Part shown: positions 6,141 through 11,584 of the stretch, one piece after another | How the letters are laid out: each line of letters opens with the position of its first letter | Numbering within the stretch: position 1 is the stretch's first letter | NCBI GenBank assembly: GCA_005787665.1 | Contig: SYAB01000014.1 | Location: 1-11,584 of the forward strand | DNA: 11,584 nt | Source of the DNA: Actinomycetota bacterium | Lineage (GTDB): Bacteria; Actinomycetota; Actinomycetes; Mycobacteriales; Mycobacteriaceae | Direction of reading: 5' to 3' | Made by a program: the position numbers and the translations under genes | Notes under the pieces: generated by a model | Databases searched by the model: none | Told to the model about the DNA's origin: nothing | The model's input: only the letters and a program-made list of their open reading frames with translations

Positions 6141-7579
6141 GCGTCACCGCGGGCGAGGACCAGCAGCGTTACCTGCACCGCGCGGTCAACCGGTTGCGTG
6201 ACCAGGACCCGGTCCGTTCGGCCGCCACGGCCGTGGTCGGCTGGCAGCGGGCGGTGTTGTGGTCGGCCACGATCCTCTCGGTCGGCTTCGCGATCTGGCG
6301 GCCGCTGCAGACCGCCGTCGTGCTGATCGGGCTGTGCACCTTCGCCTATGTGCTGACCATGATCGACCGGGTGCTGATCTTTCGGCAGGGTCTGGCCTAT
6401 CGCGCCATCGTCGTCTCCGACGAGCAGGCCCGCGCGATCCCGGACTCCGAGCTGCCGCGCTACACCATCCTGGTCCCGGCCTACGGCGAGCCCGAGGTGG
6501 TCGGCGATCTGCTCGAGGCCATGTCGCGCCTGGAGTATCCGGCCGACAAACTGCAGGTGCTGCTACTGCTGGAGGCCGACGACGAGCTGACCATCGCCGC
6601 GGCGCGCGACTACGAGGACTCCGAGAGCGTCACCATCGTGCTGGTCCCGCCGGCCGAGCCCAGGACCAAGCCCAAGGCGTGCAACTACGGCCTGGAATTC
6701 GCCACCGGGGACATCGTGACCATCTACGACGCCGAAGACCACCCCGAGCCCCTGCAGTTGCGCCGGACGGTGGCAGCCTTCGCGAGGTCACCGCGTGACG
6801 TGGTGTGCATCCAGTCCAAGCTGGCCTATCACAACTCCCATCAGAACCTGCTGACGGGATGGTTCACCGCGGAATACAACCTCTGGTTCGGTTACCTGCT
6901 GCCCGGGATGATGCGCAGCCGCTCGCCGATCCCGTTGGGCGGCACGTCGAACCATCTGCGCCGGGACGTCCTGGAGGGCATCGGGGCGTGGGATCCGTTC
7001 AACGTCACCGAGGACGCCGACCTGGGGCTGCGCCTGCACGCCCTCGGATACCGCACCGCGGTGCTGGATTCGATCACGATGGAGGAGGCCAACAGCGACC
7101 CGATCAACTGGATCCGGCAAAGGTCGCGGTGGTACAAGGGCTATCTGCAGACCTGGCTGGTCCATATCCGCCGGCCCGGGCAGATGTGGCGGTCGGTGGG
7201 GCCGCGCTCCTTCGTGCGGCTCACCCTCATCCTGGCCGGGACCCCGATCATCGCGGTGCTCAATCTGGTGTTCTGGTTCATCACCGCGCTGTGGTTCCTC
7301 GGCCAGCCCACGGTCGTGGGCGACTTCTTCCCGTGGTTCGTCTACTTCCCGGCCCTGATCGCCCTGATCGTCGGCAACGGCGCCACCCTCTACATGAACC
7401 TGGTCTCGCTGCGTGAGGACGATCGGTCCGACCTCATCATCCCCGCGCTCACCGTGCCCGCGTTCTTCGCGATGATGAGCGTGGCCGCGGCCAAGGGCGT
7501 CTACCAGTTGATCCGTTCGCCCTCCTACTGGGAGAAGACCGTCCACGGTCTGTCGCAACGGTCGGATGCCGACCCGTGA
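6137..7579 (+). CDS. Cellulose-synthase-like family 2 glycosyltransferase
   Basis: This 480-residue processive GT2 enzyme would polymerise a nucleotide sugar at the cytoplasmic face and pass the chain through its membrane helices. Two spans (about 39-55 and 57-76) precede the GT-A domain. The BcsA-type motifs are all present: ILVPAYGE (111-118), EADD (146-149), the DxD-type DAED (198-201), GGTSNHLRR (268-276), TEDADLG with the catalytic base (291-297), and the Q-x-x-R-W acceptor motif QRSRW (328-332). Three or more spans follow, and the protein then ends: there is no C-terminal PilZ domain. GTG 6137 was chosen because it overlaps the previous stop in GTGA and GGCGGG (6124-6129) lies 7 bases upstream. 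The frame is open far upstream, but that part is a shadow of the previous gene. Between two BcsB-like genes it is the probable polymerase; sugar and linkage are unknown. Confidence 0.9.
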   Translation: MSVTAGEDQQRYLHRAVNRLRDQDPVRSAATAVVGWQRAVLWSATILSVGFAIWRPLQTAVVLIGLCTFAYVLTMIDRVLIFRQGLAYRAIVVSDEQARAIPDSELPRYTILVPAYGEPEVVGDLLEAMSRLEYPADKLQVLLLLEADDELTIAAARDYEDSESVTIVLVPPAEPRTKPKACNYGLEFATGDIVTIYDAEDHPEPLQLRRTVAAFARSPRDVVCIQSKLAYHNSHQNLLTGWFTAEYNLWFGYLLPGMMRSRSPIPLGGTSNHLRRDVLEGIGAWDPFNVTEDADLGLRLHALGYRTAVLDSITMEEANSDPINWIRQRSRWYKGYLQTWLVHIRRPGQMWRSVGPRSFVRLTLILAGTPIIAVLNLVFWFITALWFLGQPTVVGDFFPWFVYFPALIALIVGNGATLYMNLVSLREDDRSDLIIPALTVPAFFAMMSVAAAKGVYQLIRSPSYWEKTVHGLSQRSDADP

Positions 7580-9243
7580 GCCGGCTTACGGACCGCCGGC
7601 TCAAGAGCCTCGCCTTCGCCGTGCCGTTCGCGGTCTACCTGGCCGCGGGCTACTGGCTGGAGGTCCGCAACGGGTTCATCCTGGGTGACGCGCTGGCAAG
7701 GGTCTCGGCCTCCCAGAGCGTCCTGTTCAGCCGCGACCCCCATCTCGCCGCGATCGGCTTCATCTTCACCCCGCTGACCGCCATGGTGCAGATCCCGATC
7801 ATCGCCGCGAGCCCCTTGGTGCCGGCGCTCTCGGAGCGGGCGCTCTCGGCCACCGTCATGTCGGCGTTGTTCATGGCCGGCGCCGTCGTCCAGGTGCTGT
7901 CCATGGGTATCGACCGGGGGCTGCCGCGCCGATACAGCGTGGCCATCGCGACCCTGTTCGCCCTGCATCCGATGATCGTCTTCTACGGCGCCAACGGGAT
8001 GAGCGAGGCGCCGTTCGTCTTCTTTCTGGTCTGGGCGGTGCGGCGGCTGATCCTGTGGATGGTCGACGACGACGTCCACCACCTGATCATCGCCGGCGGT
8101 ATCGCCATGGGGCTGGCCTATCTGACCCGCTATGACGCGCTGGCCTGCATCGCCGCCGCCGGCCTGGTCGTGGCGGTCACCACCTACCGGCGGGCTCCGG
8201 CCCCGCCCCGCGTACACCGTGCCCTGCTGGACGCCATCATCATGAGCGGTCCGGGCGCGGTGGCGTTCCTCGGCTGGGCCGCGGCCAGCTGGCTGATCAC
8301 CGGGGAGGCCTTCGCGCAGTTCACCTCCGAATACGGCAACAAGGCGATCCTGGAACAGTCCGGGGCCGCACCGCCCGGGATCAGCGGCGGGCTGGGCTTC
8401 GCCGCGACCTGCGTCATGCTGCTGGCCCCGGCGCTGATCCCGATCGCGGCGTGGGCCGGGGTCATCCGGTGGCGCCGCCCGAAGGCGTCGATGCTGGTGC
8501 CGCCGCTGGCCCTCTTCGGTGCCGCACTGGCCTTCCAGTCCGTCACCTACGCACTCGGGGGCACCTTCGGATTCCTGCGGTTCTACATCGTCGCGATCCC
8601 GTTCGCCGCGACGATGGCGCTGCTGGCGGTGCCCGACGGGGTCTTCATCGAGCCCATCAGGCCGGGACGTCACGCGCTGGCGGACTCGGCGGTGCCGTCG
8701 ACCCGTGTGCGCGGTGGCTATCTTCCGGTGGCCGCGCTGTTCGCCTTCTGCGCGCTCGTGGCGGGTTGGGCGATGACCCTGCCGCGCTACGCCCCCCAGG
8801 AGTACGCCCTGGAGACCGTCGTCGACCCCGAACCGGACAGCGTGAGCCCCAAGCGCGCCGACGAGGAGCGCATCGTCCGGACCTTCTCCACCGAACGCGC
8901 CATCGCCCGCTACCTCGACAGCCTGGACCTGCCGGACAGTTCGGTGATCACCGACACGGTCTACGGCTTCGCCGTCGTCGCGGCTTCCCGCAAACCCAAG
9001 ATGTTCGTGCTGCCGTCGGACCCGGACTTCGTCCGCATTCTCAACGACCCGTCCAAACGTGGGGCGAAATATCTGCTGGCGGTGCCGACCGGCGGTCGCG
9101 GCCGCTCGGACACCCTCAACAAGCGCTATCCGACGCTTTATGACAACGGCGCCGATATCGCGACGCTGGAACTGGAGGTCCCCAACGACGGCGAGGGCCA
9201 GCCGAACTGGCGGATCTACCGGGTCAATGAACCGACTCGCTGA
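7576..9243 (+). CDS. Multi-span GT-C-type glycosyltransferase
   Basis: This 555-residue protein has about 9-11 hydrophobic segments up to about residue 405 and a soluble C-terminal domain of about 150 residues, probably extracytoplasmic. The layout fits the GT-C fold (ArnT/PMT/mannosyltransferase-like), enzymes that use polyprenyl-phosphate sugars on the outer face. The first outer loop has GDALAR (37-42) and SRDPHLAAIGF (52-62), giving Asp38 and Asp54 as candidates for the catalytic acid position. NGMSEAPFVFF (140-150) and YLTRYDAL are typical of this superfamily. The GTG start overlaps the GT2 stop in GTGA, showing coupling. In context it may decorate or cap the GT2 product or glycosylate a lipid or protein of the export complex. 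The exact family and acceptor are not recognisable by eye. Confidence 0.75.
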   Translation: MSRLTDRRLKSLAFAVPFAVYLAAGYWLEVRNGFILGDALARVSASQSVLFSRDPHLAAIGFIFTPLTAMVQIPIIAASPLVPALSERALSATVMSALFMAGAVVQVLSMGIDRGLPRRYSVAIATLFALHPMIVFYGANGMSEAPFVFFLVWAVRRLILWMVDDDVHHLIIAGGIAMGLAYLTRYDALACIAAAGLVVAVTTYRRAPAPPRVHRALLDAIIMSGPGAVAFLGWAAASWLITGEAFAQFTSEYGNKAILEQSGAAPPGISGGLGFAATCVMLLAPALIPIAAWAGVIRWRRPKASMLVPPLALFGAALAFQSVTYALGGTFGFLRFYIVAIPFAATMALLAVPDGVFIEPIRPGRHALADSAVPSTRVRGGYLPVAALFAFCALVAGWAMTLPRYAPQEYALETVVDPEPDSVSPKRADEERIVRTFSTERAIARYLDSLDLPDSSVITDTVYGFAVVAASRKPKMFVLPSDPDFVRILNDPSKRGAKYLLAVPTGGRGRSDTLNKRYPTLYDNGADIATLELEVPNDGEGQPNWRIYRVNEPTR

Positions 9244-9264
9244 GCAGCCGGAAAAGACCGGCAG

Positions 9265-9294
9265 TCGAAACTCTCGGCGCCGTTGTCCTAAGGT
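9265..9294 (+). promoter_or_regulatory. Leaderless-type promoter candidate for the second BcsB-like gene
   Basis: TCGAAA (9265-9270), an 18-base spacer, then TAAGGT (9289-9294) lie 7 bases before the ATG at 9302. Spacer and distance to the ATG are the same as for the first BcsB-like gene. AGGTGG (9291-9296), 5 bases before the ATG, could also serve as a ribosome-binding site if the gene is read through from upstream. Confidence 0.42.
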
Positions 9295-9301
9295 GGCGGC
9301 C

Positions 9302-11296
9302 ATGGTCTGCGTTCCGCGCGTCGGGGTGAACCGCCTGCTGGCCACGGCCGGGGTGCTCGCGGTACTGGTGGGCTCCGCGCCCGTCGCCACCGCCGAACCC
9401 GTCGGCGGAGCCCTCATCGACGCACCGACGCTGCCCTGGCCGGATCTCGGGGTGCCGGCCACGCTGTCGTTCTACGGAGAGACCAGCACGACGACGGTGA
9501 CCTTCCCCGTGCCGGCAGGTCTGACCCCGGTGTCGATCAACGCCGTCGTCGACCTCCCGTTCCCGATGCGGTCCGGCGTCCTGACCGTCATGCAGGACAG
9601 CCGGTTGATCAGCAAGGTCGGCCTTCCGCTCACCGACCTGGCCCCGCTGGTGATCCCGCTTCCGGGCGTCCGCGTGGTCGACGGGTCGGTGTCGCTGAGC
9701 GTGACGCTGTCCGGGATCGCCGAGGATCGGTACTGCCTGGACGACCTCAACCCCGTCGACCTGATCAACGGGTCGGTCGTCTTCGCCGGCCGCGAAGCGC
9801 CGCCGGCGGTCGTCGCGGACTTTCTCCCGGACGTGCTGCGCAAACTGACCATCGCCCTGCCGGCCAAACCGACCCAGGCCGAGTCGGACGCGGCAGTGGT
9901 GGTGGCCACGTCTCTGGTGGCCCGTTACCGGGGTCAGGCGCCCGATGTGCTCGTCGTTCCCCTCGCCGACGGGGCAAGTGAGATCGACGCTCCGGCGCTG
10001 CCCCTGGAACGCCAGTTCGTCATCAAGGAGGGGCCGGAGGAGGGCCTGTCCCTGCAGGGGTCCGACGGTGTCCCGCAGATGCTGATCTCTGGACCGGCCG
10101 ACAAGCTCGTCAACCAAGCGCGTCTGCTCACCGACAGCGCGCTGAACGTCGCGGTCGGCACCCGAGCGGTGGCGGCCCAGTTGCACACCGGTATCGGATT
10201 CCCGGGCAACCTGACGACGCTGTCCGAACTCGGGCAGCCGTCGCTGACCGCCACCGGCGTCCCGCCCCAGGTGGAGATCACGCTGGACCAGACCCGGTTC
10301 GGTCACTCCACCCAGAGCTACCGGTTGCGGATCAAGGGCTCCTACACCCCGGTGCCCAGCACGGTCGGCGGCGCGCTGGCGGTGAGCGTGAACGGCGAGG
10401 TGCTCGACTCCTGGCCGGCCGAGGCCGGCGGAGTCATCGACCGTGTGGTGACCATCCCGGACCGGCTCATCTCGCGCTACACCGGGGTGCGGGTATCGCT
10501 GAACACGACGGGTAACTCGGGCCGCTGCAACGAGTACCGCCCGGCGACCCTGACCATCTCGGGCAGCACCGAGGTGGAGAGCACCCCGGCGCTGCCGCCG
10601 GTGCCGGCCGGCTTCGGGTCACTGCCCCAGGCACTGATGCCGGCGATGAACGTCGGCATCGCCGGCGAGAGTTTCCCGGATGCCGCCCGGGCCGTCCAGC
10701 TCGCCGCGGGCCTGCAGCGGTTGAGCGTCATGCCCCTGCAGACCGAGGTGATGTCGGTCGACGAGGCCCTCGCCTCGCGCCAGCCCGCGATCATCGTCAG
10801 CGCCGGCGGGTGGGAGGACAAGTCGATCACGCTGCCGGTCAGCAGTGCGGGTGGCCGCATCACCCTGGAGGGCCCGTCGCCCGAGGACGAGCTCACGGTA
10901 CTGACCGTCGACCCGCAAGCCCCCTTCGGTTCGTTGCAGGCGGTCTTCGACGGGCAACGCTCGCTGTTGATCGCGACGTCCAACGGTGCCCCGGCCCAGC
11001 TCGACGAGCTGCTGCGCTGGCTGTCCGCCGACAGCAACCGCTGGCGCCAGCTGCGGGGCAACGCGCTGGTCGCCTTCCCGGGCCGTGCACCGGCCGTGGT
11101 CGCCGGGCGCGCCCCCTCCAGCGTCGGCGGTGTGACGATCGAGGATCCGGGACAGACCGGCACCGAGGCGAGCGGTCTGTCGAAGCTGTGGTGGCTGGCC
11201 GGTGCCGCGCTGGCCGTCGCGGGCGCGGCGGGAGCCGGGGTCGCACTGCGCAAGCGGCGCGGCGATCCGCCGACCGGGGGCGCTGCCGGCGAGTAA
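9302..11296 (+). CDS. BcsB-like secreted, membrane-anchored polysaccharide subunit (second copy)
   Basis: This 664-residue paralogue of the protein at 2690-4636 has the same plan: a signal peptide (cleavage probably ATA-EP, residues 31/32), a long secreted region, one membrane span near 629-649 and a basic cytoplasmic tail RKRRGDPP. The two share many blocks, such as VRSGV/MRSGV, VADFLP, LRKLTIA, NQARLL, LDQTR, GSYTP, DSW, IPDRL/VPDRL, GRC and TSNGAPA. Its only mature cysteines, Cys145 and Cys409, are 264 apart, exactly as in the first copy. The ATG was chosen for AGGTGG 5 bases upstream and for the signal peptide; the frame is open further upstream but overlaps the GT-C gene. It lies 58 bases after the GT-C stop and ends 9 bases before the arylsulfatase. 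Two different BcsB-like proteins suggest a mixed outer complex or two functions. Confidence 0.78.
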   Translation: MVCVPRVGVNRLLATAGVLAVLVGSAPVATAEPVGGALIDAPTLPWPDLGVPATLSFYGETSTTTVTFPVPAGLTPVSINAVVDLPFPMRSGVLTVMQDSRLISKVGLPLTDLAPLVIPLPGVRVVDGSVSLSVTLSGIAEDRYCLDDLNPVDLINGSVVFAGREAPPAVVADFLPDVLRKLTIALPAKPTQAESDAAVVVATSLVARYRGQAPDVLVVPLADGASEIDAPALPLERQFVIKEGPEEGLSLQGSDGVPQMLISGPADKLVNQARLLTDSALNVAVGTRAVAAQLHTGIGFPGNLTTLSELGQPSLTATGVPPQVEITLDQTRFGHSTQSYRLRIKGSYTPVPSTVGGALAVSVNGEVLDSWPAEAGGVIDRVVTIPDRLISRYTGVRVSLNTTGNSGRCNEYRPATLTISGSTEVESTPALPPVPAGFGSLPQALMPAMNVGIAGESFPDAARAVQLAAGLQRLSVMPLQTEVMSVDEALASRQPAIIVSAGGWEDKSITLPVSSAGGRITLEGPSPEDELTVLTVDPQAPFGSLQAVFDGQRSLLIATSNGAPAQLDELLRWLSADSNRWRQLRGNALVAFPGRAPAVVAGRAPSSVGGVTIEDPGQTGTEASGLSKLWWLAGAALAVAGAAGAGVALRKRRGDPPTGGAAGE

Positions 11297-11299
11297 TCT
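11294..11299 (+). promoter_or_regulatory. Leaderless-type -10 candidate for the arylsulfatase gene
   Basis: TAATCT matches TANNNT, lies 6 bases before the ATG at 11306 and contains the stop codon of the preceding gene. A weak -35 (CCGACC, 11270-11275) is 18 bases upstream. No Shine-Dalgarno is seen in front of the ATG, which supports leaderless translation. Confidence 0.4.
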
Positions 11300-11305
11300 C
11301 GCAGC

Positions 11306-11584
11306 ATGCCAACCGATTTCAACGGCACGATCTCCCTCGACATTCGCGACTCCGAACCGGACTGGGCTCCGTTCGCGGCCCCCACCGCACCCGAGAACGC
11401 GCCCAACGTGCTCTATATCGTCTGGGACGATGTCGGCATCGCCACCTGGGACTGCTTCGGCGGTCTGGTGGAGATGCCGGCGATGACCCGGATCGCCGAA
11501 CGGGGGGTCAAGCTGACCCAGTTCCACACCACCGCGCTGTGCTCGCCGACCCGTGCGGCAATGCTCACCGGGCGCAACCCCACC
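11306..11584 (+). CDS. atsA: Arylsulfatase, N-terminal part
   Basis: The first 93 codons of a sulfatase run off the right edge. Sulfatases hydrolyse sulfate esters with a cysteine (or serine) converted to formylglycine and a bound calcium ion. NVLYIVWDDVG (34-44) supplies the metal-binding pair Asp41-Asp42. LCSPTRAAMLTGRN (78-91) is the formylglycine signature C-x-P-x-R, with Cys79 the residue to be converted by a formylglycine-generating enzyme. There is no signal peptide in the first residues, so it is probably cytoplasmic or exported by another route. In M. tuberculosis atsA directly follows rpsQ, and the formylglycine-generating enzyme gene follows atsA; the latter is outside this window. 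The position supports the atsA assignment. Confidence 0.9.
   Translation, partial: MPTDFNGTISLDIRDSEPDWAPFAAPTAPENAPNVLYIVWDDVGIATWDCFGGLVEMPAMTRIAERGVKLTQFHTTALCSPTRAAMLTGRNPT

Noticed and set aside
9247..9262. GCCGG-AAAAGA-CCGGC inverted repeat after the GT-C gene
   Set aside because: A 5-bp stem with a 6-base loop is too weak to call a terminator, and it lies where transcription into the second BcsB-like gene may continue.
9059..9301. Upstream extension of the second BcsB-like frame
   Set aside because: It overlaps the GT-C coding end and would bury the signal peptide; the ATG at 9302 has a ribosome-binding site and a proper signal peptide directly after it.
7525..9462. A 645-codon open frame on the minus strand opposite the GT-C gene
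   Set aside because: Low-complexity composition (Arg, Gly, Asp, Gln, His) and no motifs; it spans the plus-strand gene junctions, so it is a shadow frame.

Overview
The window is high-GC actinobacterial DNA, most likely from a mycobacterium and probably an environmental, rapid-growing one. It opens with the end of rplP followed by rpmC and rpsQ, each overlapping the last by one base, and closes with the start of an arylsulfatase of the AtsA type. From memory, rpsQ and atsA are direct neighbours in Mycobacterium tuberculosis (Rv0710/Rv0711). Here about 10.6 kb of accessory genes sit between them. Species assignment is inference; no ribosomal RNA or other marker is present.

Layout: (1) 1-702, ribosomal protein genes, closed by a strong 14-bp hairpin (721-753). 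(2) 836-1574, a partner-switching pair: a STAS anti-anti-sigma factor and an RsbW-type HATPase kinase, with no sigma factor beside them. (3) 1584-2249, minus strand, a NarL/LuxR-type regulator whose receiver has Asn where the phospho-accepting Asp should be; it converges on the pair across a short hairpin that covers both stop codons. (4) A 195-bp divergent region (2250-2444) with a SigF-like promoter candidate and a 13-bp palindrome, leading to a 54-residue single-span membrane protein (2445-2609). (5) 2690-11296, a polysaccharide locus in the order BcsB-like protein, multi-span protein with an exosortase-like N-terminal half, cellulose-synthase-like GT2, GT-C-type glycosyltransferase, second BcsB-like protein. 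(6) 11306 to the end, the arylsulfatase start, including its formylglycine motif.

How the parts may work together (inference): the GT2 enzyme polymerises a sugar from a nucleotide donor on the cytoplasmic face and passes the chain through its own membrane channel. The two membrane-anchored, secreted BcsB-like proteins would receive or guide the chain outside. The GT-C protein could add residues from a polyprenyl-phosphate sugar on the outer face. The exosortase-like protein, with a large outer domain and no cysteine, may be a structural rather than a catalytic subunit. The GT2 lacks a PilZ domain, so control by cyclic di-GMP through it is not expected; the STAS/kinase pair and the atypical LuxR regulator next door are the obvious candidates for control.

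The four core genes 2690-9243 overlap (11, 4 and 4 nt) and look translationally coupled. Both BcsB genes, and atsA, have a TANNNT hexamer 6-7 bases before the ATG, the layout of mycobacterial leaderless promoters. No tRNA, rRNA, CRISPR array, insertion sequence or integrase was seen.
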